The notes beneath the pieces are model-generated. The model was not told the origin of the DNA. It made no database searches and saw only the letters and a program-made list of their open reading frames with translations. Source: Anaerolineales bacterium (lineage in GTDB: Bacteria; Chloroflexota; Anaerolineae; Aggregatilineales; UBA2796). Taken from it: 64,000 bases of DNA. The translations under genes and the position numbers were made by a program. The stretch spans positions 124,001-188,000 of the forward strand of contig JABTTZ010000002.1 of the NCBI GenBank assembly GCA_015075625.1, written 5' to 3'. Of this stretch, positions 26,096 through 37,463 are shown piece after piece. How positions within the stretch are numbered: the first letter of the stretch is position 1; each line of letters opens with the position of its first letter.

Positions 26096-26644
26096 TTAGT
26101 TCTCGCGGAAGGGCATACCAAGCAGCTTGAGCAGCCGCCGCCCTTCTTCATCTGTCGTCGCGGTGGTGACGATGGATACTTCCATGCCGCGCACCTTGTC
26201 GATCTTGTCATATTCGATCTCTGGGAAGATCAGTTGTTCCCGCAGACCGAGGGTGTAGTTTCCGCGCCCGTCGAAGGCGTTCCCACTAATCCCACGAAAG
26301 TCACGAGTACGGGGGAGGGCGATGTTGATCAGGCGGTCTAAGAACGCCCACATCCGCTCCCCACGGAGGGTGACTTTGACGCCGATTGCCTTCCCTTCGC
26401 GCAGTTTGAAGGTGGCAATGCTGGTTTTTGCCTTCGTAATCACCGGTTTTTGTCCGGCGATCTTGGTCAGGTCTTCCACCGCGCCATCAAGCGCCTTGGC
26501 GTTATCAATCGCCTCCCCAACACCAATATTAAGGGAGACTTTCAAGATGCGCGGGACCTGCATCACATTGCTATAGCGAAACTCTTTCATCAGTTCCGCC
26601 ACAACGGTGTCTTTATAGTGCTGTTTCAGGTTCAGGGTTGCCAT
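26096..26644 (-). CDS. rplE: 50S ribosomal protein L5
   Basis: 182 aa, binds 5S rRNA and contacts P-site tRNA. Seen: [59 protein letters not shown], and [20 protein letters not shown]. Normal length and order. Confidence 0.97.
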   Translation of the reverse strand: MATLNLKQHYKDTVVAELMKEFRYSNVMQVPRILKVSLNIGVGEAIDNAKALDGAVEDLTKIAGQKPVITKAKTSIATFKLREGKAIGVKVTLRGERMWAFLDRLINIALPRTRDFRGISGNAFDGRGNYTLGLREQLIFPEIEYDKIDKVRGMEVSIVTTATTDEEGRRLLKLLGMPFREN

Positions 26645-26646
26645 CT

Positions 26647-26973
26647 CTAGTCAATATCCTGTCCGCACTTTTTGCAGACGCGCACTTTTTGTCCTTCTTC
26701 ATTGAACCGGAAGTTGACACGGGTTGCCTCAGCACATTTGGTGCAAATCAGCATGACATTGGAACGGTCAATCGGGGCTTCAAATTCGATGATCCCTCCA
26801 ACCTGATTCCGCCCAACCTGCTGCCGACGTTGTGCCTTCTTGACGATATTCACCCGTTCAACCACGACCCGATTGTCTTTGGTCAGCACGTCCAAAACTT
26901 GTCCCTGCTGCCCTTTGTCTTTTCCGGCGATAACCTTCACGGTGTCGCCCTTTTTGATCCCCTGCATTGGCAC
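26647..26973 (-). CDS. rplX: 50S ribosomal protein L24
   Basis: 108 aa. A KOW motif is present as [20 protein letters not shown]. The C-terminal half carries two Cys-x2-Cys pairs (CTKC and CKKC), a zinc-ribbon tail seen in many bacterial L24 proteins. It overlaps nothing and precedes rplE by two bases. Confidence 0.96.
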   Translation of the reverse strand: MPMQGIKKGDTVKVIAGKDKGQQGQVLDVLTKDNRVVVERVNIVKKAQRRQQVGRNQVGGIIEFEAPIDRSNVMLICTKCAEATRVNFRFNEEGQKVRVCKKCGQDID

Positions 26974-27002
26974 ACATACTCCCGGACGATTTGCGTCCTA
27001 TA

Positions 27003-27374
27003 CTAGAGTGTTTCCGGTGCTAGCGCAGCGATCTTTGTGAAGCCTTTGGCGCGGATTTCACGCGCAACGGGCCCGAACACGCGGGTGCCTCGCGGGTTCT
27101 CACCCTCCGCTTCTAAAATGACCGCAGCATTATCGTCAAAACGAATGTACGAGCCATCGTCACGACGATATTCTTTGTTCACGCGGACGATCACCGCCCG
27201 CACGACCTCGCTCTTTTTCACCATGCCTTGCGGCGCGGCGTTTTTCACGGTGGCGATGACAACATCGCCGACATACCCATAACGACGGCGGCTGCCGCCC
27301 ATAACACGGATGACGAGAAGTTCCCGCGCCCCGGTGTTATCGGCAACCTTCAGCCTAGTCTCTTGCTGGATCAT
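27003..27374 (-). CDS. rplN: 50S ribosomal protein L14
   Basis: 123 aa. It begins [20 protein letters not shown] and continues with [20 protein letters not shown] and [11 protein letters not shown], all diagnostic. Normal length. Confidence 0.97.
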   Translation of the reverse strand: MIQQETRLKVADNTGARELLVIRVMGGSRRRYGYVGDVVIATVKNAAPQGMVKKSEVVRAVIVRVNKEYRRDDGSYIRFDDNAAVILEAEGENPRGTRVFGPVAREIRAKGFTKIAALAPETL

Positions 27375-27407
27375 GGTCTATCGCCTCTTTAGGTCTTTCA
27401 GCGTTTG

Positions 27408-27659
27408 TTAGGAACGCTTCTCAAGGACGGTCTCGACCACCCACCGCTTCAACTTGCTGAGGGGGCGGCTTTCCACAATCTGAACGAGATCGCCTTCTTG
27501 CGCCGCACCACTTTCGTCGTGGGCGTAGAATTTGCGCGTCTCGTGGATCACTTTGTCATAGACGGGGTGGCGCTTGGAAACATCCACAGCAACGACCACC
27601 GTCTTTTCCATCTTGGCGCTGCTAACACGCCCCACCAAACGACGGCGGTTATTGGACAT
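27408..27659 (-). CDS. rpsQ: 30S ribosomal protein S17
   Basis: 83 aa from the ATG at 27659 (MSNNRRRLVG), which has AAGGGAG about 9 nt upstream; the reading frame stays open upstream but that extension overlaps rpmC. Core: LVGRVSSAKMEKTVVVAVD, HPVYDKVIHETRKFYAHDE, and GDLVQIVESRPLSKLKRW. The start lies inside the last codons of rpmC. Confidence 0.95.
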   Translation of the reverse strand: MSNNRRRLVGRVSSAKMEKTVVVAVDVSKRHPVYDKVIHETRKFYAHDESGAAQEGDLVQIVESRPLSKLKRWVVETVLEKRS

Positions 27660-27900
27660 CGCTGTTTTCTCCCTTACCCGTAGAGGCGGTGGCTTGCACT
27701 GCCGCCACTGCCAAATCACGCTCGCGGAGGATCATCAGAATCCGGGCGATGTCCTTACGAATAAGGCGCATCTGATTCGCGTTTTCCAGCGACCCCGCGT
27801 ACCAATTTAAGCGCACCCGAAAGAGTTCTTCGCGCTTCTTTCCTAGTTGTTCTTGCAGGTCGGAGGTCTCCAGCGCCCGCAATTCTGCTGCTTTCGCCAT
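27649..27900 (-). CDS. rpmC: 50S ribosomal protein L29
   Basis: 83 aa, with a Ser/Thr/Gly-rich tail that makes it longer than the usual 65 residues. Two antiparallel helices are seen: ALETSDLQEQLGKKREELF and NANQMRLIRKDIARILMIL. It overlaps rpsQ by 11 bases. Confidence 0.93.
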   Translation of the reverse strand: MAKAAELRALETSDLQEQLGKKREELFRVRLNWYAGSLENANQMRLIRKDIARILMILRERDLAVAAVQATASTGKGENSDVQ

Positions 27901-27902
27901 GA

Positions 27903-28352
27903 CTACCCCATCTCCCCGCTGACCAGCGCGTTCCCCGTAACGGGGTCGGTGCGGACAACAAATTTCGTCTTGATCGGCATTTTGAATCCGGCGAGGCGCA
28001 GCGCCTCCCGTGCGGTGGCTTCGTCCACATCGCCCATCTCAAACAGGACGCGCCCCGGCTTGACGACGGCAACGTAGTGGTCAACCGCCCCTTTACCCTT
28101 CCCCATGCGCGTTTCGGCAGGTTTTGCCGTCACTGGCTTATCGGGGAAAATCCGAATCCACAAACGCCCTCGGCGCTTGATGTAGCGCACCACCGCCCGG
28201 CGTGCCGCCTCAATCTGGCGCTGGGTGATCCACGCGGGTTCCAGTGCTTGGAGACCGTAGTCGCCGAACTGCACATCAATGCCGCGTGTTTCCTTACCGG
28301 TTCGGCGTCCGCGCATTTGCTTGCGGTATTTGACCCGCTTCGGGATCAACAT
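27903..28352 (-). CDS. rplP: 50S ribosomal protein L16
   Basis: 149 aa. It starts [16 protein letters not shown] and shows the L16 signatures [40 protein letters not shown], and [20 protein letters not shown]. It helps place aminoacyl-tRNA in the A site. Confidence 0.97.
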   Translation of the reverse strand: MLIPKRVKYRKQMRGRRTGKETRGIDVQFGDYGLQALEPAWITQRQIEAARRAVVRYIKRRGRLWIRIFPDKPVTAKPAETRMGKGKGAVDHYVAVVKPGRVLFEMGDVDEATAREALRLAGFKMPIKTKFVVRTDPVTGNALVSGEMG

Positions 28353-28398
28353 AGCTCTAAATCCTTCGTATTCTCGCGTACTCTGGTGCGTATGCCGC

Positions 28399-29067
28399 TT
28401 ACTGACTCACGTAGACATCGGTGGGTTCGGGTTTTTCCTCGCGCTTTTTCTCGCCGAGGTAAACCCACACCTTGACCCCGATCCGTCCGTAGCCCGTGAG
28501 GGACTCCGCCGTGCCGTAATCGATCAGGGAGCGCAGCGTACTACGCGGGACGCGCCCTTCCATCTGCTGTTCGCGGCGTGCCATTTCCGACCCCGCCAAG
28601 CGCCCGGCAACGACGATCTTAATTCCCAATGCCCCCTGACGAAGCGCCTGTTGGACAGCGCGTTTCATGGCGCGGCTGTGACCAATACGCCGTTCCAACT
28701 GCCGTGCGATATTATCGGCAATCAGGCGGGCATCAAGGTCGGGCTTGTCAATCTCGCTGACTTCCAGCTTGATTTGCTTGCCGGTGAGGGTGGAGAGCAT
28801 TGTCTTCAGTTTTTTGATCTGCTCGCCTTTTTTGCCGATGATGAAGCCCGGTTTCGCCGTGAAGATGGTCACTTCCACTTGGCTTGGCGAACGCTCAATC
28901 TCGATCTTCGAGACGGCGGCGTTAGCAGCCTCTTTCATCAGCGCCTTACGGATTTCAAAATCTTCGTGGAGCATCTCCACGTAACGACGCCCTTCGGCGT
29001 ACCAGCGCCCTTCCCATGTTCGGTTGATGCCGAGGCGGAAGCCAATCGGATGAATTTTACGCCCCAT
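28399..29067 (-). CDS. rpsC: 30S ribosomal protein S3
   Basis: 222 aa. It starts [18 protein letters not shown]. The KH domain holds [18 protein letters not shown], and the C-terminal domain [19 protein letters not shown] and [19 protein letters not shown]. Normal length and order. Confidence 0.97.
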   Translation of the reverse strand: MGRKIHPIGFRLGINRTWEGRWYAEGRRYVEMLHEDFEIRKALMKEAANAAVSKIEIERSPSQVEVTIFTAKPGFIIGKKGEQIKKLKTMLSTLTGKQIKLEVSEIDKPDLDARLIADNIARQLERRIGHSRAMKRAVQQALRQGALGIKIVVAGRLAGSEMARREQQMEGRVPRSTLRSLIDYGTAESLTGYGRIGVKVWVYLGEKKREEKPEPTDVYVSQ

Positions 29068-29070
29068 AGG

Positions 29071-29415
29071 TTATGCGTCCTCCCGCTCGTCCAAAATCAC
29101 GGTCAGGTGTGCGTAGCGCTTGACACGGGGCTTATAACGCCCCCGTGCCCCCGCCTTCACGCGCTTTAGGCGGAAACTATCCCCGGCGAAAATGGTCTTT
29201 ACATACAGGTCGAGACGGTTCAGTTCAAAGTTATTCTCAGCGTTCGCCAACGCTGAGGCAATGACCTTACGCACCAACTCGGCGCCCTTTTGGGGCATGT
29301 GTTGGAGAATAACCAACGCCTGTTCCGCATTTTTCCCACGTACCTGATCGATGACCAGACGAATCTTTTGGGGGCTGATCGGCAGGCTCTGGGCAAAGGC
29401 TTTCACTTCCATCAT
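29071..29415 (-). CDS. rplV: 50S ribosomal protein L22
   Basis: 114 aa. It shows LPISPQKIRLVIDQVRGKNA, a central helix pair, and the tunnel-hairpin segment RLKRVKAGARGRYKPRVKRY. The start ATG of rplV is one base after the rpsS stop. Confidence 0.96.
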   Translation of the reverse strand: MMEVKAFAQSLPISPQKIRLVIDQVRGKNAEQALVILQHMPQKGAELVRKVIASALANAENNFELNRLDLYVKTIFAGDSFRLKRVKAGARGRYKPRVKRYAHLTVILDEREDA

Positions 29416-29709
29416 TTACGCTCCTGTCGTCCCCGTTTTCTTCGTCTTCTTCTCGGTGATATGACCGCGGAAGGTACGGGTGGGGGCGAATTCGCCCAAT
29501 TTGTGACCAACCATGTTCTCTGTGATATAAATCGGAACATGGCGCCGTCCGTCGTGGACGGCAATTGTATGACCGACCATCTGCGGGAAGATGGTAGAAG
29601 CGCGACTCCAAGTCTTGATGACCTTTTTCTCGTTGCGCCCGTTCATCGTCTCGATCCGCCGCAGCAGTTTCGGTTCAATGAATGGTCCCTTTTTGAGTGA
29701 CCGAGACAT
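29416..29709 (-). CDS. rpsS: 30S ribosomal protein S19
   Basis: 97 aa. It begins [20 protein letters not shown] and contains [20 protein letters not shown] and [17 protein letters not shown]. Normal length. Confidence 0.97.
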   Translation of the reverse strand: MSRSLKKGPFIEPKLLRRIETMNGRNEKKVIKTWSRASTIFPQMVGHTIAVHDGRRHVPIYITENMVGHKLGEFAPTRTFRGHITEKKTKKTGTTGA

Positions 29710-29725
29710 TTGACCTCTCCTTTAT

Positions 29726-30562
29726 TTACCCGCGCCCGGATGCCCGACGGCGGATGATGAACTTATTCGTGCGTTTGTTGCGCCGCGTTTTGTAGCCAAG
29801 CGCAGGCTTACCCCAAGGCGTCTTGGGTCCGGGCATACCGATGGGTGAACGCCCCTCGCCCCCGCCATGTGGGTGGCTATCGGGATCCATCGCACTGCCG
29901 CGCACCGTTGGACGCCAACCCATCCATCGCTTACGTCCAGCCTTCCCAATCTTGATGTTGGTGTGTTCAAGGTTGCCCACTTGTCCAAGCGTCGCCATGC
30001 ACTCCTCGCGCACGGTGCGCATTTCGCCGCTAGGCAGGCGAATTTGGGCATAGCGTTCCTCACGCCCAATGAGTTGGGCAGATGTTCCCGCCGAACGCAC
30101 CATCTGCCCGCCCCGCCCAACTTCCAGTTCGATATTGTGAATGACCGAACCAACCGGAATCTTGTTCAGGGGGAGGGCGTTTCCATCCCGCAGCGGCGCG
30201 TCGGGTCCGCTAATCAGCGTATCGCCAACGTTGAGTGTGTTGGGGGCGATGATGTAGCGCTTTTCCCCATCGGCATACACCAATAGGGCGATACGTGCTG
30301 TCCGGTTGGGGTCATATTCAATGGTGGCAACACGTGCGGGGACGCCAACTTTGTCCCGCTTGAAGTCAATGATGCGGTATGCCCGCTTATGACCGCCACC
30401 CCGATGCCGTACCGTCACCCGCCCTTGATTGTTACGCCCCGATTTTCCCCGCTTTTCGCGGACGAGCGCCTTTTGGGGGCGGGAGGTGGTGATTTCCTCG
30501 AAGGAATAGCCCGTCATGCCCCGGCGCCCGGGCGAAGTGGGCTTATAAACTTTCACAGCCAT
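29726..30562 (-). CDS. rplB: 50S ribosomal protein L2
   Basis: 278 aa. Diagnostic stretches: [60 protein letters not shown], and the C-terminal [20 protein letters not shown] that holds the conserved histidine near the peptidyl-transferase centre. Normal length and order. Confidence 0.98.
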   Translation of the reverse strand: MAVKVYKPTSPGRRGMTGYSFEEITTSRPQKALVREKRGKSGRNNQGRVTVRHRGGGHKRAYRIIDFKRDKVGVPARVATIEYDPNRTARIALLVYADGEKRYIIAPNTLNVGDTLISGPDAPLRDGNALPLNKIPVGSVIHNIELEVGRGGQMVRSAGTSAQLIGREERYAQIRLPSGEMRTVREECMATLGQVGNLEHTNIKIGKAGRKRWMGWRPTVRGSAMDPDSHPHGGGEGRSPIGMPGPKTPWGKPALGYKTRRNKRTNKFIIRRRASGRG

Positions 30563-30611
30563 TGTGTGTCAAACGCCTCTCGTTCGCGTTATCCCGTTAG
30601 TGGGTGTGCTT

Positions 30612-30911
30612 CTACAGGTTGAACAGCGGAATTGTCTGCCCCTCTGGGAGCGTGACAATCGCCTTTTTCATCGCTGGCTTGCGCACGTAAGATTTACGCC
30701 CGCGTGTCCCGCGCTTCTTCGGGAGGATGATTGTGTTCACCCTCAGCACGTCTACGTTAAAGATAACTTCGACGGCTTCTTTGATCTGAATTTTATTCGC
30801 CCGTAGGTCAACCTCAAAGGCGAACTGATTAAGCGTCGCCGCGTCTTGGCTAGAGGCTTCGGTGATGATGGGGCGGATGATCACGTTATAGAGATTCAAA
30901 CTGATTGCCAT
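30612..30911 (-). CDS. rplW: 50S ribosomal protein L23
   Basis: 99 aa, located at the tunnel exit where trigger factor and SRP dock. Seen: NVIIRPIITEASSQDA, FEVDLRANKIQIKEAVEVIF, and VNTIILPKKRGTRGRKSYV. Normal length. Confidence 0.95.
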   Translation of the reverse strand: MAISLNLYNVIIRPIITEASSQDAATLNQFAFEVDLRANKIQIKEAVEVIFNVDVLRVNTIILPKKRGTRGRKSYVRKPAMKKAIVTLPEGQTIPLFNL

Positions 30912-30925
30912 GACCTGATCTCCGG

Positions 30926-31564
30926 TTATTCCTGAACGCGCTGCCGGCTGAGCAGACCTTTGATCACATCCAGCGCATTTAGCGGGATGATCAGCCGGTC
31001 ATACTGGAGCAAGTCACGAACGTTCATATAGCTTGCCCGTAGGTAAGCCGCATCGTCTAGGTTGCGGACGCAGCGCTCCACGATGTCATCGCGCCCAGCC
31101 AAAAGGAGCAGGGAGCTTTGATCCCCGACCAACGCCTTCAGGATGTTTGCCATGAGTTTCGTCTTTGGCTCGTCTACGGTGATCGAGTCCACGACGATAA
31201 TCTGTCCATCCCGCAGAAGCGCCGAAAGCGCACTACGCAGCGCGGTATGGCGCATCTTACGCGGCATATCCAACGTGTATTTGTGCGGGATTGGACCATG
31301 CGCCCGACCACCACCGACAAACAACGGCGCAGAGCGGCTGCCATGACGGGCGCGTCCCGTCCCTTTTTGCCGGTACCATTTAGCATGAGTGCGGTTGATT
31401 TCACCGCGCCGTTTCGTCTTGTGCGTGCCAAGACGCGCATTGGCGTTTTGCATCACCACATACTGATGCATCAGCCCAATGTTGATCTTTGCCTCGAAAA
31501 TATCGGCGGGCAACTCGGTAGAACCGACTTCCTTGCCTGCCATGTTGAGTACTGGAACTTTCAT
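30926..31564 (-). CDS. rplD: 50S ribosomal protein L4
   Basis: 212 aa. The extended loop that lines the exit tunnel is visible as THKTKRRGEINRTHAKWYRQ and KGTGRARHGSRSAPLFVGGG. The globular part includes ALRSALSALLRDGQIIVVD. Known to regulate the S10 operon in enterobacteria; no such leader was identified here. Confidence 0.97.
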   Translation of the reverse strand: MKVPVLNMAGKEVGSTELPADIFEAKINIGLMHQYVVMQNANARLGTHKTKRRGEINRTHAKWYRQKGTGRARHGSRSAPLFVGGGRAHGPIPHKYTLDMPRKMRHTALRSALSALLRDGQIIVVDSITVDEPKTKLMANILKALVGDQSSLLLLAGRDDIVERCVRNLDDAAYLRASYMNVRDLLQYDRLIIPLNALDVIKGLLSRQRVQE

Positions 31565-31591
31565 TGCATGTATTCTCCGCCGTGCGTCGGG

Positions 31592-32230
31592 CTACTTCCG
31601 TGCCTTCACCGATTCTTTGATGATGACCAAGCCGCCTTTTGCCCCCGGCACAGAGCCTTTGACTGCTAACAGGTTGTGTTCGGTGTCAATCGCCATAACT
31701 TCCAAGTTTTGGCTGGTGACGCGATCCACACCCATTTGCCCAGAGCGGCGCGTGCCTTTCTTGACACGTCCGGGCGTTGTCCCGGAACTGCTAGAGCCAG
31801 GGCTGCGGGTACGGTCAGATGCCCCATGTGTTGTGGGCTGGCGGTTAAAGCCATGACGTTTGATCGTCCCTGCCGTACCGTGACCTTTGCTTGTGCCAAC
31901 CACGTCCACGTGATCGCCCTTGCTAAAGACTTCTACGGTCAGGCGCTCACCCTCTTGGAGGGTGATGTCTTTCACGCGGAATTCCCGCAGGTAACGGAGC
32001 GTAGGCAGGTTGCGCTTCAGCAAATGCTGACGTTCCCCATTGCTCAGACGCTCTGGATTGATTTCTTCATAACCAAGCTGAACCGCTAAGTAGCCATCGT
32101 TCTCAGCGGTACGCACCTGTGTGACAAAGCATGGACCGGCTTGAATGACCGTGACCCCGACGGTTTTGCCGCTTTCTGGGTCAATGATCTGGCTCATACC
32201 GATCTTCTTGCCGATGATACCCTTCATCAT
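31592..32230 (-). CDS. rplC: 50S ribosomal protein L3
   Basis: 212 aa. It starts MMKGIIGKKIGMSQI after GGGAGG. The central GTSKGHGTAGTIKRHGFN and SSGTTPGRVKKGTRRSGQMG are diagnostic; the glutamine usually methylated in E. coli L3 lies in this region. It is separated from rpsJ by 103 bp containing a cruciform repeat. Confidence 0.97.
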   Translation of the reverse strand: MMKGIIGKKIGMSQIIDPESGKTVGVTVIQAGPCFVTQVRTAENDGYLAVQLGYEEINPERLSNGERQHLLKRNLPTLRYLREFRVKDITLQEGERLTVEVFSKGDHVDVVGTSKGHGTAGTIKRHGFNRQPTTHGASDRTRSPGSSSSGTTPGRVKKGTRRSGQMGVDRVTSQNLEVMAIDTEHNLLAVKGSVPGAKGGLVIIKESVKARK

Positions 32231-32260
32231 TACGTCGTCCTCCCGAAGGACTGCTTAGGC

Positions 32261-32316
32261 GGGCGCATATGACGCGCCCCTACACGGCAGCCTGTAGGGG
32301 CGCATACAATGCGCCC
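32261..32316. repeat. Nested palindrome (cruciform) between rpsJ and rplC
   Basis: Outer arms GGGCGCAT (32261-32268) and ATGCGCCC (32309-32316) enclose an 11-bp perfect inner stem GCGCCCCTACA (32274-32284) and TGTAGGGGCGC (32293-32303) with an 8-nt loop. The element fills most of the 103-bp gap inside the S10 operon. Its compact double-palindrome form resembles a dispersed repeat, and no second copy was noticed in this window. Confidence 0.75.
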
Positions 32317-32333
32317 ATCTGGTGTGTGCCGCC

Positions 32334-32642
32334 TTAAATCTTAATTTCAATGTCCACGCCCGCCGGAAGGTTAAGGCGGGTTAGGGCGTCGATTGTCTTG
32401 CTGTCTGGGTCAAGAACATCAATCAGCCGCTTGTGTGTGCGAATCTCGAAATGCTCTTGCGATTCCTTGTCAATGAACGGTGAACGACGCACTGTAAACC
32501 GTTCGATCCGCGTGGGAAGCGGAACAGGTCCTACAACACGCGCCCCGGTGCGTTCGGCGGTCTCAACGATCCGCCGCGCCGATTGGTCAATCACGCGGTG
32601 GTCATAGGCTTTCAGACGAATACGAATTTTGTTTTTTGCCAT
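32334..32642 (-). CDS. rpsJ: 30S ribosomal protein S10
   Basis: 102 aa from the ATG at 32642 ([17 protein letters not shown]); an upstream start at 32687 adds a non-conserved leader. Signature: [20 protein letters not shown] and [19 protein letters not shown]. It also acts in transcription antitermination (NusE). It follows tuf by 87 bp, joining the str and S10 operons. Confidence 0.97.
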   Translation of the reverse strand: MAKNKIRIRLKAYDHRVIDQSARRIVETAERTGARVVGPVPLPTRIERFTVRRSPFIDKESQEHFEIRTHKRLIDVLDPDSKTIDALTRLNLPAGVDIEIKI

Positions 32643-32729
32643 AGTTTCGCTCTGTGTCTTCAGGCGGTTTAGACAGTGAGAGGGCAACCCACCGGCTGCC
32701 CCCTCATCGCCAAGCCACGCTGTGCCTTG

Positions 32730-33923
<1,194 letters not shown>

Positions 33924-33944
33924 TGCTTTTCCTCCGAGTACGGG

Positions 33945-36035
33945 TTACTTGCCCTTGATAATCGTTTCCGCGACGTTCGTTGGCGCGGGGTTGTAACGGT
34001 AGAATTCCATCGTGAACGCACCGCGCCCTTGCGACATATTACGCAGGTTCGTGGCATAGCCGAACATCTCGCCTAGTGGCACAATCGCCTTGATCGAGGA
34101 TGCCCCGCCAGCACGTGGCTCCATCCCTTCGATCAATGCCCGCCGCGCCGAGAGATCGCCCACAACACCGCCCGTGTAATCATCAGGAACGACAACTTCC
34201 ACGCGCATCATCGGTTCAAGAAGAACAGGACCGCCCTTTTGGACGCCTTCCTTCAAGCCCATGGATCCGGCAATATGGAACGCCATTTCCGATGAGTCCA
34301 CCTCATGGAACGCGCCATCAACGAGCTTGACACGGAGACCCACGACAGGGTAGCCCGCTAAGACACCGCCTGCCATTGCCTCACGAATGCCCTCATCCAC
34401 AGGTTTGATGTACTCACGCGGGATCGAGCCACCAACGATCTCATTGACGAACTCATAAGGTTCTTTGGCGTCGTCGGGCAAAGGCTCAAGTTCCAGCACA
34501 GCACGGGCATATTGACCGCGCCCACCGGATTGCCGCTTAAAGATCGAGTCGATGCGCACCGGACGAGTAATCGTCTCACGATAGGCGACACGCGGACGCC
34601 CAACAATGGCATCCACATGGTGTTCACGGCGCATCCGCTCCACCAAAACCTCAAGGTGCAGTTCACCCATCCCGTAGATGAGGGTCTGCCCCAATTGATC
34701 GTCTGTTTGGACATGGAAGGTGGGGTCTTCTTCCGACAATTTGCGGAGCGCCTCACCCATTTTGTCTTGGTCGCCCTTTGTTTTCGGCTCAATGGCAACA
34801 CTGATCACCGGTGCGGGGAAGCTGATCTTCTCCAAGAGGATTGGCTTATCCTGTTCGGTGAGTGTCTCGCCTGTGAAGGAGTCCTTCAAACCCAAGATCG
34901 CACCAATATCACCCGCGTGGACTTCTTCGATGTCCTCGCGTTTGTCAGCGAACATGCGCACCATGCGCCCAATGCGTTCGCGTTTTCCCTTCGTGCTGTT
35001 CAGCAGCGTTGTCCCAGAGCGCAGAACGCCCGCATAGACGCGCACAAACGCTAACCGCCCAACGTAGGGGTCAGTCAGAATCTTGAACACAAGAGCAGCC
35101 AGCGGTTCTTCGTCGGTGGCAGCGCGTTCAATTGGCTCGCCCGTATCGGGGTTCGTCCCACGCACCGGAGGAATATCCAGCGGCGAGGGGAGGTAATCGA
35201 TCACCGCATCCAAGAGCAACTGCACGCCTTTGTTCTTCAACGCCGACCCGCACAGGACGGGGTGTGCTTTGCCTTCAATGCACGCCTTCCGTAGAGCGAC
35301 CTTCAGTTCTTCGGTGCTGATTGGCTCTTCGACCAGATAGCGCTCCATGAGGGTTTCATCGTTTTCGACAATCGCCTCAACTGTCTCTGCCCGTTGTGCT
35401 TCCGCTTCTTCGCGGATGTCTTCCGGCAGCGGCTGGTGAGACAAGTTCATCCCAGTGTCGTCAGCGTAAACGATCAGTTCTTGGTTCAGCACGTCCACCA
35501 ATCCGGCGAAGCGATCTCCCTCCCCGTAGGGGAAGTAGAGAATGACAGGCTTGCCCGCCAACCGATCCACAATCATATCGACGCAGCGACGGAAACTAGC
35601 GCCGGTGCGATCCATTTTATTGACAAAGCAAATGCGCGGCACTTCGTAGCGATCTGCTTGCCGCCACACCGTTTCCGATTGCGGCTCAACACCCGCCACA
35701 CCATCAAAGACGACGACGCCACCATCCAAAACGCGCAGCGAACGCTGCACCTCAGCGGTGAAATCGATATGTCCGGGGGTGTCGATCAGGTTGATTTGGT
35801 GCCCATTCCAAGAGGACGTGACCGCTGCCGCCGTGATCGTAATCCCGCGTTCGCGTTCTTGATCCATGTAGTCCGTCGTCGCCGCGCCCTCATGCACCTC
35901 ACCGATCTTATGGACAAGCCCGGTGTAGTAGAGAATACGCTCCGTCGTCGTCGTCTTGCCCGCGTCAATATGAGCAATCACGCCGATATTGCGGACTTTT
36001 TCGAGATTGAGGGAGAGTTGTGCTGTTTTCGCCAT
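33945..36035 (-). CDS. fusA: Elongation factor G
   Basis: 696-aa translocase GTPase with five domains. G1 is AHIDAGKTT (residues 20-28), G3 [10 protein letters not shown]4 NKMDRTGA, and switch I contains [10 protein letters not shown]. Domain IV contains [17 protein letters not shown] and the C-terminal part [20 protein letters not shown]. It lies between rpsG and tuf. A second, more diverged EF-G gene occurs at 48799-50883. Confidence 0.98.
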   Translation of the reverse strand: MAKTAQLSLNLEKVRNIGVIAHIDAGKTTTTERILYYTGLVHKIGEVHEGAATTDYMDQERERGITITAAAVTSSWNGHQINLIDTPGHIDFTAEVQRSLRVLDGGVVVFDGVAGVEPQSETVWRQADRYEVPRICFVNKMDRTGASFRRCVDMIVDRLAGKPVILYFPYGEGDRFAGLVDVLNQELIVYADDTGMNLSHQPLPEDIREEAEAQRAETVEAIVENDETLMERYLVEEPISTEELKVALRKACIEGKAHPVLCGSALKNKGVQLLLDAVIDYLPSPLDIPPVRGTNPDTGEPIERAATDEEPLAALVFKILTDPYVGRLAFVRVYAGVLRSGTTLLNSTKGKRERIGRMVRMFADKREDIEEVHAGDIGAILGLKDSFTGETLTEQDKPILLEKISFPAPVISVAIEPKTKGDQDKMGEALRKLSEEDPTFHVQTDDQLGQTLIYGMGELHLEVLVERMRREHHVDAIVGRPRVAYRETITRPVRIDSIFKRQSGGRGQYARAVLELEPLPDDAKEPYEFVNEIVGGSIPREYIKPVDEGIREAMAGGVLAGYPVVGLRVKLVDGAFHEVDSSEMAFHIAGSMGLKEGVQKGGPVLLEPMMRVEVVVPDDYTGGVVGDLSARRALIEGMEPRAGGASSIKAIVPLGEMFGYATNLRNMSQGRGAFTMEFYRYNPAPTNVAETIIKGK

Positions 36036-36066
36036 AGTCGTTCAGAATTCCTCTGGGATCGGCTGC

Positions 36067-36537
36067 CTACCAGCGGTAATGAGCAAAGGCACGGTTCGCT
36101 TCCGCCATGCGGTGCGTCTCGTCCTTGCGCTTTACGGCAGCGCCTTGATTGTTCGCCGCGTCTAAGATTTCAGACGCTAATTTTTCCGCCATGCTCTTAC
36201 CACTGCGCGAGCGTGCCGCCATCAAAATCCAGCGCATGGCGAGCGATTCGCCACGATCCCGACTGACTTCAATCGGAACTTGGTAGGTAGACCCACCAAC
36301 GCGCTTGGGCTTTACTTCTACGGTAGGCGCAGCATTCGTCATCGCCACTTGCAACACTTCGAGCGCCTCTCGCTTGGTGCGATCCGCCACGAGGTCAAGC
36401 GCATCATACAGGACGGCGCGGGCAGTACTTTTCTTGCCGTTGCGCATCATTCGGTTAATGATCATCCCCACAAGAACGCTGTTGTACCGAATATCGGGGA
36501 GCGTGGGGCGGCGTTGGGGTGTATATCGTCTAGGCAT
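36067..36537 (-). CDS. rpsG: 30S ribosomal protein S7
   Basis: 156 aa. It begins MPRRYTPQRRPTLPDIRYNS and shows VEVKPKRVGGSTYQVPIEV, MRWILMAARSRSGKSMAEKL, and THRMAEANRAFAHYRW at the C-terminus. It is an initiator of 30S head assembly and the autoregulator of the str operon in E. coli. Confidence 0.98.
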   Translation of the reverse strand: MPRRYTPQRRPTLPDIRYNSVLVGMIINRMMRNGKKSTARAVLYDALDLVADRTKREALEVLQVAMTNAAPTVEVKPKRVGGSTYQVPIEVSRDRGESLAMRWILMAARSRSGKSMAEKLASEILDAANNQGAAVKRKDETHRMAEANRAFAHYRW

Positions 36538-36550
36538 TGCGAAACCTCAA

Positions 36551-37012
36551 TTACTTTTTCTTCGCCGGTGCAGCGCCGCCCTTGCCTGCTGGGGCAGCCT
36601 TCGGCATTTTCGCGCCGTATTTGCTGCGCCCCTGCTGACGGTTTTTCACCCCGTCACAGTCGAGCTTGCCACGAACAATGTGATAGCGAACGCCAGGCAA
36701 ATCCTTCACACGACCACCGCGAATCATGACAACGCTGTGTTCCTGCAAGCTGTGACCCTCGCCGGGGATATAAGCAGTGACTTCGAGCGTGTTTGTCAGG
36801 CGAATACGGGCAATCTTGCGCAGCGCCGAATTTGGCTTCTTGGGCGTCATGGTACGCACATTCGTGCAGACGCCGCGCTTTTGGGGCGCACCCTTCGGTT
36901 GGCGTGTGCGCGTTTGCTTGTAGGCGTTAAAGGTATATTGCAGCGCTGGCGATTTGCTTTTGCTTTTCTTAGCGCGGCGACCCTTGCGAACAAGTTGGTT
37001 GATGGTCGGCAT
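36551..37012 (-). CDS. rpsL: 30S ribosomal protein S12
   Basis: 153 aa, first gene of the long leftward cluster. The decoding-centre loops [20 protein letters not shown] and [20 protein letters not shown] are intact. A stretch of about 17 residues after SPALQ is the Gram-positive-type insertion, not an anomaly. The C-terminus carries an Ala/Gly/Lys-rich extension. Confidence 0.98.
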   Translation of the reverse strand: MPTINQLVRKGRRAKKSKSKSPALQYTFNAYKQTRTRQPKGAPQKRGVCTNVRTMTPKKPNSALRKIARIRLTNTLEVTAYIPGEGHSLQEHSVVMIRGGRVKDLPGVRYHIVRGKLDCDGVKNRQQGRSKYGAKMPKAAPAGKGGAAPAKKK

Positions 37013-37214
37013 ACGTTCTCCGTACTATCTCGCTCTTTTCTCAGACATGCTGACGGGCGTCTTGCTTTGCCGCTGACGCCCGTCTCCTTGCACGACGGGA
37101 GGACACAGGATGCCCATTTAGGGCTTTTGTGTCCTCACCGGAGTCGTCTACATCAATTCGGAGGCTATTGCCTTGACTTGGTGCAAGGATGGCGTCCGTC
37201 GTTCAGCGAGAGGG
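37013..37214 (-). promoter_or_regulatory. Structured 5' leader of the str operon
   Basis: About 195 nt separate the expected transcription start from the rpsL ATG. Two strong hairpins are seen: GACGGGCGTC (37052-37061) with GACGCCCGTC (37075-37084), a perfect 10-bp stem; and AGGACACA (37100-37107) with TGTGTCCT (37128-37135), enclosing a GCCC/GGGC inner stem. Such a long folded leader could serve in autoregulation by S7 or S12. No ORF was found in it. Confidence 0.55.
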
Positions 37215-37243
37215 ATTATAAAGGATGTGTAAAGGACGGTCAA
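37215..37243 (-). promoter_or_regulatory. Promoter of the str/ribosomal super-operon
   Basis: Minus-strand TTGACC (37238-37243) and a perfect TATAAT (37215-37220) with exactly 17 bp between. Transcription should start near 37208 and run leftward through rpsL. It is the best sigma-70-type promoter in the window. Confidence 0.88.
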
Positions 37244-37463
37244 GGGTGGGCTTGTCGGGGACGGCTGATTTCTTGCGTAACCTTCGCTGGAATTTGACGT
37301 TTTATTAACGAGGCACTACACTCTCACTCCCTTTTGGTGATGATGGGATTGTTTATTATATTGTCTATCAAAATTATCGGAATTCATTGTGAGATTCTTG
37401 CGATTCCAAAAAGATTTACAATCGAATCATCATCATAGCGGTCATCAGACATCAGGAGAAACA

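Noticed and set aside
26647-26973. Four-cysteine tail in L24
   Set aside because: Many bacterial L24 proteins end with the same CxxC...CxxC ribbon; it is not unusual.
36551-37012. Extra ~17 residues after SPALQ in S12
   Set aside because: S12 proteins of Gram-positive type, such as that of Bacillus, carry a similar-sized insertion here; it is a known family difference.
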